This document shows positions 36,588-47,849 of a stretch of DNA of 64,000 bases, piece by piece. Location: assembly GCA_965153455.1 (NCBI GenBank), contig OZ234494.1, positions 1,302,001 to 1,366,000 of the forward strand, given 5' to 3'. This DNA comes from Sphagnum compactum. Taxonomy: Eukaryota > Bryophyta > Sphagnopsida > Sphagnales. The notes under the pieces are model-generated. The model made no database searches, was not told the origin of the DNA, and saw only the letters and a program-made list of their open reading frames with translations. The position numbers and the translations under genes are program-made. Within the stretch, counting starts at the first letter, position 1; each line of letters begins with the position of its first letter.

Positions 36588-39500
36588 CATTGCATTGCAT
36601 TGCATTGAATTGACTTTCATCTGTCTCAACCAAGTAAAAAAAATGGCTATTATTCCCATCTTTCTCTCATCACACATTGAATTTCTTCATCTCCAATTTC
36701 ATATCTTTCATGTCTCCAATTTCTTGTGTTCCAAAAGGGGTTTCAAACAGCGTAACAATTCCATCATGCATCAAAATTCATCTCCAATTTCATATGTTCC
36801 AATAGGGGTTTCAAATACGGTAAATGTTCTATCCAACTTCAGTGTTCAATTTTGATTTGTGCAATTTTTTTTATGTGTTGGACACGACTATGTGTGATTA
36901 TCCTTTAAAGTGACGCATCTCACTGCATGTCATCCATCTCAATGAAGTAAAATCACTATCTCCATCTCTGGTGATGCATTGAATTTCATCTCCAGTTTCA
37001 TATGTCCCAAAAGGGTTTCAAATAGGTTAAAAGTTTCATCCAACTTTTGTGTTCAATTTTGATTTCTTCAATTTTATCAATGTTTTATGTTTCGGACAAG
37101 ACTGTGTGTGATCATCCTTCTCAGCTTATTCCTTTCTTTTGCCACATGCTGGTTTTCACAATTGGGTCTTTTTTTCATAATTGCATCTTGATCGTGGCAT
37201 GGTAGGTTGGTAATCCAAGTATCTGTGTTCCCAAAGGGGTTCAATGGGGTCAAGGTTCCATCCATCTTTTGTGTTCATTCTGACTTTTGCATTTTCTTTG
37301 ATGCTTTTATGTTTTGGACAAGACTCTGTGATCATCCTTCTCAGCCTATTCCTTTCACTATCGAGTCTTTGTTCATAATTGGATCTTTGGCTTGGCATGC
37401 TAGGTTGATTGCTCTCTCAGCCAGCTTCTGACTTTGTGAGATTGATGTGGCATTATTTTTGGGGAGGTTTAGAAGTTCCCCACACAGATATGTTCTGGGG
37501 GTGCTGGTGTATTTTGATCAGGTGTTTAGTTTAAGGTTTTTCAGAGCTGCTTGCCTGTGGACTTTGGAAGCTATGGATGGGAAATTATTTTACCAATATA
37601 AGAAAAAAGATGGAAAGGCAACCTAAGGGTATCTCACCATGCATGGATAAACACTGCTATATATCTCAATGAGTATCTTCCGTTACTAGGAATTTTTTTC
37701 CCTGTTTTCTCTGGTGCAGTGGTTTTGTTATTATGGTTCATATTTTGTTTTTCCTTCCAGTCAAGTTGTCCCTGGGTGTTTGTTCTCATTGAGTGATGTG
37801 TTATGGAGTGTGCTGCTATAGTGGTTCATGTCATGCACTGCCTTGAGATGACAACAGTGTTTGTGCTCTTTTATGGAAGGAGATTTCTTGATACTTGTAA
37901 AGAACTCAGAGAAATTTCCTAGTGTATGTGGAGGGCACTTATAGGTGTAAGATCCCTTCCACTCTGAAGGACAAGGTGTAACAACCCTCCCCCTCCTCCT
38001 ACACTTCATGTCTTTGCATGTTTAAGTTCATGATAACATTCGCCTTGCAATCTATGATGGGTGAAGCCCACAGGTGAGGTACATTGCCAACATGCAGGCT
38101 GAACTTGCCTACTACCTCATCCTAGGCCCCTTCTTTTGGGAATGCCCCCATCCCGGGTCCTTTAGCCTACACATGAAACTTATGCTCTTTGTGAAGGAAA
38201 TCAAGTTGCCTGATGTGAGTTGTGGGAAAAAAAACCAAAGTAACCCTTTTGATCCCTGTCTTGATTATGGTTTAAGGGTTTTAAGCCTTGTTTTGCTGCT
38301 CTACCAGGTTAGTGGTTACACTGGATTATACCCACTGTAGTAGGGAGCTGATGAAGTCAGTGTGGAAGTTGTGATAGATAAGTTGCTGTCATACATGTTA
38401 CTGTTGATGGTTCCTGAACAAGTGAGAGACTGTTGTTTTTGTTCATCTTGAAAGTGTTTTTGTGTCTTTTGCTTTTTTGGTTCTGTGTTCTTCTGTTTTC
38501 TTCCCAGTTCTGTAAGTCCTTATCTGGAGTCTTTCTTTGACTTAAAAGGAAAAGTTTCAACCTTGTTCTGGCATTCTTAATTGTGAATATGGAGATTTTT
38601 TGATGCTCATGAGAATTATCATTATTTTTACTGCTCTAACTGCAAACCTTATGTTCTAAAAATTGCCCAGCATCAGCAAAGGGTGGACTTCCTCCAGAAG
38701 TGAGAGCGCAGGCACTCTTTAAGTGTGTGAGATTAATGGGTGTGGAGGATGGGGAGAATGAGTTTGCATACCAGGCAACTGTCAAAATTGGGGGCCACAT
38801 TTTCAAAGGTGTGTTGTACGATCAAGGTCTCGACAGTGGCCAAGTCGCTGCTGCACCATCATCATCACTGGGCGACTTACAGCTTGGTGGCAGCCGAGGT
38901 GGCATGCCATCATCTTCTGCCCTGATTGACCCCGCATCTTTGTATGTCTCTGGAAGTGCACTCTTGGGAGGTCAGCCCCTTGACTTAACAGTTCAAACAC
39001 GTCTTTATTCGTCATCTTCTCATTTTCTGTGTGTGTGTGAGAAAACCCAATTATATGACAGCAATTTCTGAATGAATGATGTTTCTGGAGATTCACAAAG
39101 GGTGGGTGTTTTCTGTTTCTGGGTGGTTGGGATGAATGCAGCTTTGCGATAAGTAAAAAGTACATCGGGGGTGGCAGCAGATGAAGGGATTTTTTTGGGT
39201 GAAACATTTTCCGAATCAGTCCTGGTTCCTTTGTGCAGGGAAGTAGTTTTGTTTGCACCAAAAATTTGTAGAGGAGCAGTTGTTATGCTAGGTTTTGTTT
39301 CTGCAGACCAAGAAACTGGAATTTTTTTTGTTTGGGGGGTCAACTTTGTGCCAAATTGTGTCCATCAAATTTTGAAAACTTTTTGTTCATTTTTCTCACT
39401 CAACCCTGAAAATGATTGCCCATGGGTTGAGTGAACGAAATGAATGACTACTGAGAGTTTGCTTTGTTGCCTTTGGGGGTTGATTCAGGGTAATGTAATC

Positions 39501-39594
39501 ATATCTCCTCTCACTTGCAGATGGCCTGACTCACGTATACACTCTCAACCAGCAGTCCTGGCCATCATTCTTGAGCAATGCCACAAAATGCTAA
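34908..39594 (+). CDS. SHI/STY (SRS) family transcription factor
   Basis: This is a plant-specific nuclear activator. Family members bind ACTCTAC-type sites and promote auxin biosynthesis and organ development; SHI genes of mosses affect auxin levels and reproductive organs. Exons read by eye: to 35625 (donor TTCATG|GTATCT, phase 1); about 36056-36523 (acceptors at 36055, 36070 and 36088 all keep frame); 38671-38970 (acceptor TTGCCCAG, donor GGGAG|GTCAGC); 39521-39594 (acceptor CTCACTTGCAG, stop TAA). Total is about 519 codons. Exon 1 encodes Gly-, His- and acidic-rich linker. Exon 2 holds the RING-like finger (36202-36339): CxxC, Cx7C, Cx4C, CxxCC, then C and H, ending in [11 protein letters not shown]. 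Exon 3 holds the IGGH domain (IGGH at 38787-38798, preceded by [11 protein letters not shown], followed by [11 protein letters not shown]). The intron between finger and IGGH is typical of the family. No ATG starts the exon-1 frame: a stop lies at 34878 and the first in-frame Met is at 35547. Confidence 0.92.
35825..36030 (+). repeat. Minisatellite in SRS intron 1, four copies
   Basis: ACAAATGG(G/A)TTCACGTCTG recurs at about 35829, 35889, 35946 and 35999, separated by CTTTCTTT-rich spacers that shorten from about 60 to 54 bp. It fills most of the 430-bp intron and lies just upstream of the acceptor candidates, supplying their pyrimidine tract. Confidence 0.85.
36541..36608 (+). repeat. (CT)n and (GCATT)n tracts at start of intron 2
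   Basis: About 20 CT units begin some 15 bp inside SRS intron 2, followed by four GCATT-type units. The donor itself (CCAA|GTAAAC at 36524) is untouched. Confidence 0.9.
36660..37420 (+). repeat. Tandem repeat, about 215 bp, in SRS intron 2
   Basis: At least three units are recognisable from GGACA(A/C)GACT(G/A/C)TGTG followed by AT(C/T)ATCCTT at 36880, 37094 and 37316. Each is preceded by TTCCA- or TCCAACTT-type sequence, GTGTTCA, a TTTTGATTT- or TGACTTTTG-like stretch and ATGTTTTGGACA-like sequence. A partial unit starts near 36700. The 2.1-kb intron is otherwise unremarkable. Confidence 0.7.
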
Positions 39595-39599
39595 AAGTA

Positions 39600-42500
39600 A
39601 AGTAGTAGATCATCGTACTTCCTAACCTTATTACTGCTCAACACGGAACAGGTCTTCATTTTCATTCCATTTTCATTTCTTTTTTGTTCAACATTTCATC
39701 AGTTTTAATGGTGGTATATGCTGTTGTATGTCAGTGCGGTGTGGCTCTTAAGCGTACACTTCTCCAAATTAGCTGTTCATTAGATAGCATTGTTACTCAA
39801 GACATATGTGGGCACCCCGAACCTACAAGTAAGTTCTTCAATTCATCTAACAACATGGAATGTAGGATGATCCTGACTATTTGTAGTCTTTACCCATTTT
39901 GAGTAATGGTAGAAGATGTGCCACTATAACACACCTATTTCCATTTCTTGATTATGGTAAGAAATGTGCAATATTGAAATCAAAATATCTTCAACTCAAT
40001 TGAATTTGACAATTCCTCGACTTGTAACCTTGAATTGCAAACCTTCCTAAACACTTTCTTATGTCTTGTTTCACCGTGTGAATCTTGTCATGTCATAAGT
40101 AGCTCCTACTAATATATCTTTTCACTAAAATGTCCATTTCCTTGACATGTCAAAACATTTGGTATCATCCGGGAAATCGATTTTCTTACAAGAATCCTAA
40201 TTGCTAGTCTTTCCATTTTTGACATTTTTGAACATCATAACAATTTAGTACTTCATCACCTATTGAACAACTATGATCATTGACACCCACCACAACAAAC
40301 TTTAGTACTATCTTCTCCTTTCATTTTTTATCCTAAGAAGGTCTTGCAAAATTAATAAATTAATCGCTTTTCATCATCTTTCCATGGTTCCAATCCTTCA
40401 CCAACTTACATATCCATATTGTGAATGGTTTTTTGGATCAAAATTGTCTAAAGGTTGCCTATTGTGGTGCATTACACTACAATGCTTAATTTCCAAGCAC
40501 TTCAATTACAATCCTTGAGGCTTCGTATTTGTCTCTTGGAATTCTAGATCTTCATTTGTAATGCACATGTTGCCAATGGGTCCTGTTAGTTCTTTGTTTT
40601 AGAGTGAGTCTCTATCCCCAAACCCTAAACCCTTTATAGCTATTCAGTCACCAACCAAAAGCCTTAACTTGCAATTTCAAATTGTGAAATTTCACTTAGA
40701 AGATCCTTCCTTGGAGATTATGATCATAATAAATAAATGCTCAACTTTGCTTGTAATTGGAATTTCTTTAAAATTTACTTATGGAGGTTGGACACCCATT
40801 TTTATGCATCAAACATGATACTTATATTTAATTTACAACACATAGTTTGGACATTTTTTCAAATATTTAATCATAAAGTGGGCAATCCAATTATAAATTG
40901 AACTTGCAAGGGGCTTCAACATGTGAAAACATTGTACAGAATATCATGGAAATAACTCATGTATGACATAAAATATAAATGTATTTTTAACATAAAAATA
41001 TGTATTAAGGTTAGGATTCTTGATCAATTTTTTTTCTTTAAAAAAAATAAAAAATCTTTGAGCATTTACATGTTAGGTATGTATTTAATTTTTTTTTTAA
41101 AAAAGGTATCACATGGAAAATGAATGGTAGCTTGAACTCCAAGAAAAATTCCTCAATTTAACCAATCTCCACCTCTTATGACAATTATTTCTCAAAACCT
41201 CAACATGATCAAAAAAAGAAAAATATCAATAACACAATGTCAATTTCATTGAATTCATTGCAAACACCAACTATGAAATTCAAATATGAATAATTAAAAA
41301 CTTGTTGCAAGCTCTACAGTCACAAAATAAAAGAGCACAAAATACTAAAAGCTCCAAAAAAATCAGAGAGCTCAAAATGCTAAAACTCAAAAAACAAACT
41401 AAACCCTAAAATTGAGTAATTTTGTAAATAAAAAAAGAATTTAGAAATTTAAAATAAAATTTTAGAAAAAAAAACCCTAATATGATAAAATTGGGTTTTA
41501 ATAGTTACCCCTTAGGGGGGCTTAGATATGCATTGTGCCAAGGCCATATGGCTTTCTTCAAGACCCCTTATTTTGGGAATGCCCCGACCCTTGTGTTTTA
41601 ATTTGCTTTGATGACTACTTTAAGGTCCCCATTTGCAACTCAACAAGTCTCGATTTGAGGCCATTAGCTCGATCCTATAGTGAGCACATAATAACATTAT
41701 AATACAAGACATAATCTCATAACCCCAACAAAGAAAAAGAAAGGTAAGTTATAAAATCCTTTTCAGTCTTCTAGACCGAATGTCACAACCCATTAGGTTA
41801 TATCTAAGTGCAAGTCTATGCACTAACAACTCTCACCAAATGGCAACAATCATAAGTTAAAGCATACTCATCGATGATCTTTCCAATACAAATGATATCT
41901 TTGAAAAACACATGGGGAGAGTCTTTGGAGCAAACAAAAGGAGCTTACTATCGAAACTATGTGTTGTTATGTTCTAACTACTAACAAAACATCTCCATGG
42001 GTAGTGGTAATATGGTCTCATGTACACAATAGTTTGGATGAAATACACTTACTTATTGTGAAACTGAGTTTCAATTTCAATTTTCTCCAGTTCCTTTTTT
42101 TTAAAAGCAAACCTTTTGGTCTCGGTTTTGACACTTAAAAAAATAATTTAACATGTGAATTTCATTTTGGCAATTTTTTTCAAATTCAAAAAAATTTCAA
42201 GTCTAGTTCAAAAATTGGGTTCAATCTCATGTACACACTACACATTCCCCAACAAGGCTGAAAATTTTCTAATTATAACAAGTTTGTGAAGGTATTGAGT
42301 TTTATGACAACTTAAAATTGAAATTTGTGAAAATATTAAGTTTTACTATAAGAATTTAAAAATATTTTTAAAAAAAAAACCCAACCACCTATCAAAAAAA
42401 TTTAACCTACTTACTTTTTCAAAATATTTCAATGTCTTTATTTTAAGAACTTTGAACTCGCTTTCAAGAGTTTATTTTCAAAGTTCTAATTTTGATTCTA

Positions 42501-43065
42501 TCAAAAGGCTAGTTACACAATCCAATCCTTGTATCGGTTTCACACCCAAAAAAAACAAAACAAAAAGAATGTTGAATCAGGTTGAGATCATAAAAACCTA
42601 AACCCTTGAGTTTAATACTCCAAAAATCAAAGAACTTGCCAACATCGATTCGGACCCATAAATATGCAAAAGATACAACGAACTTCAAAAGGGCTAATAC
42701 AAGGAAACAATTGGTTTTTCATTTGAGAGTAATGGTTGGCCGAGGTGATGGCATTTACATAAATATCACATTTCTATATTGTCTATAGTGATTTCTGCTA
42801 AGCTTAATTAATTGTGATGATCAACCTACTTGTATCTTAACAATCTCAATTTACATCGAATTGGCTTTTTCAAGGTATGGTGGAAATTACTCCTCTAATT
42901 GGAATTCTACTTCACAATGTTACAACTCTTGGAAAGGAGCGAGAGACCTTTTTCGCACACTAGATTTGAATTTACTTCCATAGAGCTATGGGTACTAAAA
43001 CTACAAACATAAGCCAAAAAGCCTCTTCCTTGTTGATGGAAGAGAGCATCCAAATTTGCCTCCAG
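39600..43065. other. AT-rich intergenic DNA, no gene seen
   Basis: The first hundred or so bases should include the SRS 3' untranslated region, though no canonical AATAAA was picked out. After that the region is AT-rich with only short frames. A two-unit CCCTAAA remnant lies at 40620-40633. Confidence 0.55.
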
Positions 43066-43072
43066 GTGGTTC

Positions 43073-43267
43073 TTAGGGTTTAGGGTTACATTTGAGTTGA
43101 GGGGGGTGGTTTAAATTGAAGCCTTGACATTTGCAGAGGGTTTGGTGCCACAGAAAGTTACTCTCATCATCAACAAGTGACAAGAAAGGTCCCAAATTAA
43201 GAAACTAAGGTCCCAAAGAAGCTCAGTGGTCCCAGCTTAGTAACCCTAAACCCTAAACCCTAAACCC
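43073..43267. repeat. Pair of oppositely oriented telomere-like arrays
   Basis: TTTAGGG units at 43073-43087 (about two) and CCCTAAA units at 43242-43267 (nearly four) face each other across about 155 bp. The phrase AAATTGAAGCCTTG occurs at about 43113 and again at 43320, just outside. The arrays lie immediately downstream of the minus-strand gene ending at 43344. Confidence 0.8.
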
Positions 43268-43343
43268 ATTCTTTCTTTTGGTATGGTGATGATCATCTAT
43301 AGACATTGCACAAGAGGTAGAAATTGAAGCCTTGGATAATTCT

Positions 43344-44956
43344 CTAATTACTTTTAGGTGGATGGGTTTCGGGGTCTCTATAGTCATCAAAGAAACCATC
43401 ACTAGAAGAAGAAGAAGAAGAAGAAGAAGAGTGGGAGAATTTTGTACTGGAGGAGTTGGAATCTTGAGTGCCTTTGATTGATAGTAGTTTTCGCCTGACC
43501 CTCACTACTTGTCTTTGAGCAGTTACAACCACAGCTGGCTGAGATGAACTCAGCCTTGTCTTATGATGATGATGATGATCTCTAACCATAATATTCCACA
43601 TTGCACTCTTCCAGATCTCGGTGATGAACTCTAGTAGCAGATTTGATGTGGTTATAACATGAGTCTCCAACATGTTAAATTTGTGATTCAGTGCAGTTAT
43701 ATTATGCGGTGGTCCAAGCACTCGACCAGGTTGATGCAGAAGTATGTCATGTGATGGCTGCCGCCTCCATTTTGATCTATGTCTGAAAGTCCTCCATCCG
43801 TGTGCAGCTTCTTTTTTGAAACTCAATGAGTAACTTGATGAACTAGTGGAGTGTAATTTGGGATGATTAGCTCCTGGCTGCATGGCATGATGATTTGCCA
43901 GGTCCTTAGACTGCTGCAACTGTGTTGTAATTGATTGTTGTTCTATGTGATGTGTCTGCCATAGTCACCAAGAAAAAAAATTGAGAAGAAAATTGCGAAA
44001 TTTTTGGTTAGTTTGCACAAATTTGGTCCAAGATTTGAACCAGTGCAGCAGATCTCTTGAAGGTGGTTAACACAGCTTGAGGGATTGAGCTTATAGAGAT
44101 CTAGATCCACTCCTTCAGCTCCAGGCTAAAATTCAACAATACTAATCCCAGAGCTCTGCGGGTGTTATGATTTGCATCATGGAAGCAAGAAGATTGCACC
44201 CAGTCTGATCCCCCAGAGAAGAGTGCAACTCAGTATGATCCGCAGAGCTGCCTAGCTAAAATTTAGATGATTACAGCCTCTTTGCATCAATTGCAAGTGA
44301 ATCTAGAATCAAATCACAATTAGAAGAGCTTGAAGCTTGAAATTTCTTGGAGCTTGAAAACTTTTCTTACATTCAATTTTCTTGTTGAAGTTGATGCATC
44401 CAGGTGGCTGAGATCTTGCACTACTGCAACCTGGACCTTGATCGCCACATTTTCCTCTATAACATTGATGAATCTTTCATGCTGCTGTTGATCTAGTCCT
44501 GTAAAAAACCATGGAAACAAAAATCACGGAAAACCTTCAGCTGCAAGATTAATTATAAAAGCATAGATTGCGAAAAAGCTCGACCTGCAAAGCTTCGTAG
44601 ATCAAAACACAGCAGCTAAGCGATCTTAGAAAATTGATTGCAGCACTTATATAAACATGCACATGATCGACGAGTCCGTCCATATATGCAAAGCCCGTGA
44701 TTGACACGACCACCAGCTGCTGCAAGACAGCGGCCCCGAGATTAGTACCAGTACTAGGACGTCGATCGACATGGCTGCACGCGGAACTGAATGAAGAAGT
44801 GCAGCTGCTGATGATCAACAACACGGTGTGGATCAAGACATGAAGAGCTACACTAGTGCAGGTACTGGTACACCACGAGAATGCAATAGTGGCGGCTATT
44901 GGAGTACCACCATCACGCCAGCTTCGTATTCTCCTAGTCCCAGCAGAGTCGACCAT
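43344..44956 (-). CDS. Three-exon gene, hydrophobic N-terminus, unknown
   Basis: The exons are 44956-44585, 44484-44371 and 43955-43344, all joined in phase 0, for about 365 codons. Start ATG at 44956 (MVDSAGTRRI); donor TTTGCAG|GTCGAG; acceptor ATCAACAG (the nearer TTTTACAG at 44499 would not keep frame); donor TTGAAT|GTAAGA; acceptor CTATGGCAG; stop at 43344. Residues about 19-58, 73-92 and 100-121 are hydrophobic and may be membrane helices. Exon 2 (QHERFINVIEENVAIKVQVA onward) looks helical. Exon 3 is Gln/His/Ser-rich with a short helical block (MLETHVITTSNLLLEF), a five-His run, a basic RVRRKL patch and a ten-Ser run near the C-terminus. I do not recognise the family. Continuous frame over three exons with consensus borders is the evidence that it is real; the exon 2 acceptor is the weakest point. 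Confidence 0.5.
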
Positions 44957-45159
44957 TCTGATCTCACAGCTGCTTTTGCATAGTAGCTGCTGCACGTTGG
45001 TTGATTCTCCTTAGACTCCTCGCACGGCCTACTTGTCCGGCCGGCTACTAGACTTGCATATTCGATCTGTTATGGCGGCGTTCTAAAGGACCATGAAACT
45101 AGCTAGATACTAAAGTTCGACAGGTAGCTGCCACTCATATTAGCCTCATCATCAATATT

Positions 45160-45960
45160 CTCAGGTGCAGCAGCAGCAGCAACAACAAATGGGTTTCTTT
45201 CTTGAATCTTTTGTTTTGCACCTCCTTAGAATCAAAAGAGCAGAAGCAGTAGCAGCAACAAGAGGGCTTCTGCTTTCTTCTTTCTTTTTGTCTCCTTAGA
45301 AATCAAAAGAGCATTAATTTGGGATCCAGCAGAAGCAACACCAACAACGGAAAGGACTTCTTCTTTCTTTCTCTCTCTTGCACCTCCTTAGAATCAAGTG
45401 AGCACTGGGATCCACCAGCAGCAGCAGCAACAACAACAACAAAAGGACTTAGCCTTTAAGTTCTTTCTTTCTTTTGCACCTCCTTTGAAATCAAAAGAGC
45501 ATTGGGATCCAGCAAAAACAACAACAACAACAACAACAAAAGGACTTCTTTCTTTCTTTCTTTCTTTCTTTCTTTTGCACCAGCTTCTTAGAAATCAAAA
45601 GAGCATTGGGATCCAGCAATAAGTTGAAAGCACTTTCTTTCTTTCTTTCTTTTGCACCAGCTTCTTAGAAATCAAAAGAGCATTGGGATTCAACAACAAC
45701 AACAACAACAACAACAACAGGACTTTCTTAGTTCTTTCTTTCTTTCTTTCTTTCTTTGTTGTTTCTTTGCTTTTGCTGCAGCTTCTGAGAATGAAAAGGG
45801 CATTGGGATCTGCAGCAGCAACAACAAAAGCACTGATCAACAACTTGTTTCTTAATGCATGTGTTGAACTTTGGTTTGCAGCTGAATGTGATGAGAATGC
45901 AAAAGCAAGGCTGCTGCTTGCATTGGGATCCAGCGACAATTTGGAAGTCAGTGGTGGGGG
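45160..45960 (+). repeat. Compound minisatellite with embedded microsatellites
   Basis: About eight units of 76-120 bp. Each has TTAGAAATCAAAAGAGC, then ATTGGGATCCAGC (at about 45321, 45407, 45504, 45608, 45684, 45804 and 45924), then a (CAA)n or (CAG)n tract, then AAGGACTT, then (CTTT)n, then TTGCACC(T/A). The inner microsatellites differ in length from unit to unit. On the plus strand the units encode an LRNQKSIGIQQQ-like repeat, on the minus strand a DPNAL-like one, but no continuous frame spans the array. It lies in the upstream region of the minus-strand gene starting at 44956. Confidence 0.9.
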
Positions 45961-46009
45961 GATGAAGAAGGCTGCTGCTGCATCTTGGGAGTGGCACCAG
46001 CGCCATACA

Positions 46010-47590
46010 TACATTACCTACATACATACATACATACATATGCATTCATGTCTGACATGCTTTTCTTACATGCATATACATACATGTCTGACATGCTTTT
46101 CTGACACCACCAACCATACTTACATGTAACCCTAATGCATCAAATTTATTATTACTGTGTAGTTAGTACCCTCCCGAACACATTTGGGCAACAAACAAAC
46201 TGTCGAATAATTAATTTAATTGAATTTCAAATCTTAACTTCGGCAGTTGGGTTTTTTTTACTCTGAAATTTTTGGCAGGTAATAAATAAATAATAAATAA
46301 TGTTTATAAAAATAATAAAAATCAACATGACTTTTTTAGGGTTTAGTCTATTATGTGTGTCTAAATTGTCATCATCTTATTAAATTCAAGGATTGGCTGA
46401 TCTAAAGTTCCAAAAAAACCCAACCGTCTGAATAATTTCAGAATTTAATTTTATAAAAAAAATTGTTAAAATTTCAACACAAGTAATAAAATAATAATAA
46501 TTTTTCAAAAATTCGACAAAATAAAAAATAATTTAACTTATGTCGAAACTGTTCATGTACTATTGTATTTCTTTTCGACACAAATTTCACACTTCCCCAG
46601 CAATTCGAGAGACTTCATTTCTACCAGTATCAGCTGCAGCTCTTCTTCTGTAACATGCTAAACCATCAAAAGCCATAAATAAAATAGCCACTAATAGAAT
46701 AACCACCAATAACCATTAATAAAATAATCACTAGTACCTAACTTATAAACGAGTTTTACACAAAATAACTTATCTATTAAAATAATGTGGAATTTGAAAA
46801 ATGAATGGACATTAGTGAAAAAACATCTTCAATTGCAATCACAATAATAAGAACCATAGCATGTGTAATTAATGTTTGGTTTTCATGTTTTAATGTCAAA
46901 AATTGTACCAAGGTTACAAAATTTTAAAATATTTTTACATGAACATGCTTTTTTAATACATTATAGAAACATGTGGAATAAATTGAATTAAATCTAATAA
47001 TATAAAATACTCAAAAGCACACACAAAACACTAATATAACATGTATGAGCAAATAGCGCATGGTGTCATTAGTCTTTTTTACTTTGTTCCACACTCACTC
47101 ACAAAATGTGAAGGCTGAGTGAGCTACAATCTCACTCCTGCTGAGTTCTAACTTGTTTGCACACTCCTTCCTCTACCATCAAGTACTACTGCATTGTACA
47201 AAAAGCATGACACAATGGATGGATGCTTTCAACAAATTTCATTGACGAGTAATCGAAAATGGTATATTGGGAATTTTTTGGAATCCTTCGTATGGTAGTC
47301 CATGGACCATTCCAAAAACAATTTCATAAATAACTACCTCATTTTCGAGCCTAACAATATTTCATTTATTTCTTAATAACTACTTCTTTTTCTTATTAAC
47401 TTTTTTAATAACTATCTCCCACTATATAATAATTGGGTTATGTGACGAAGGTAGTATATGATCTATGGTGGGAATGCACTTGGAGATCTTAACAGCCCCA
47501 GATCACTATATTTCAAAGGCCCTTTCTTAAGATCCTTTAGTATTCCACACAACTTAAAGGAGCCCTCTTTAAAAGTTAGCCCAATTGGGT
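46010..47590. other. AT-rich intergenic DNA with (TACA)n
   Basis: (TACA)n spans about 46019-46040, with shorter runs to 46085; TGTCTGACATGCTTTTCT is repeated at about 46050 and 46086. After 46.15 kb the sequence is AT-rich without any supported gene. Confidence 0.6.
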
Positions 47591-47595
47591 CATCT

Positions 47596-47844
47596 TTATT
47601 TTGGGGGAAAGGGCCAAAGCTGATCAATTCTAGATATCTTCTTCCAAAAGTTGTTGCTTAACTGTAGTTTGTCGTCAAGCAAACTTATTAGCTTACCATA
47701 GTCAACAACATCCAGCAGCTCTAGCATCTTGCTTTCTGACATTGGGTTGATTGTTAAAATTGCCATCCTCTCTTCTTGCACCAAGCTAGCTAGGGAGGAG
47801 GAAGCTTGCAGGATGGCAGTTTGGGTAGAAGAAAAATTCCCCAT
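47596..47844 (-). CDS. Short ORF, 82 codons, unknown
   Basis: An ATG-initiated minus-strand frame (MGNFSSTQTA...) with a regular amphipathic, Leu-rich composition, less biased than other frames nearby. It ends at a TAA/TGA-type stop after a WPFPPK segment. No family is recognised and no flanking splice signals were found. It could be a fragment of a larger decayed gene or chance. Confidence 0.2.
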   Translation of the reverse strand: MGNFSSTQTAILQASSSLASLVQEERMAILTINPMSESKMLELLDVVDYGKLISLLDDKLQLSNNFWKKISRIDQLWPFPPK

Positions 47845-47849
47845 CCTTT

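Noticed and set aside
45160-45960. Regularly spaced units that could suggest a CRISPR-like array
   Set aside because: Spacers are themselves microsatellites, unit length varies and the genome is eukaryotic. It is a compound minisatellite.
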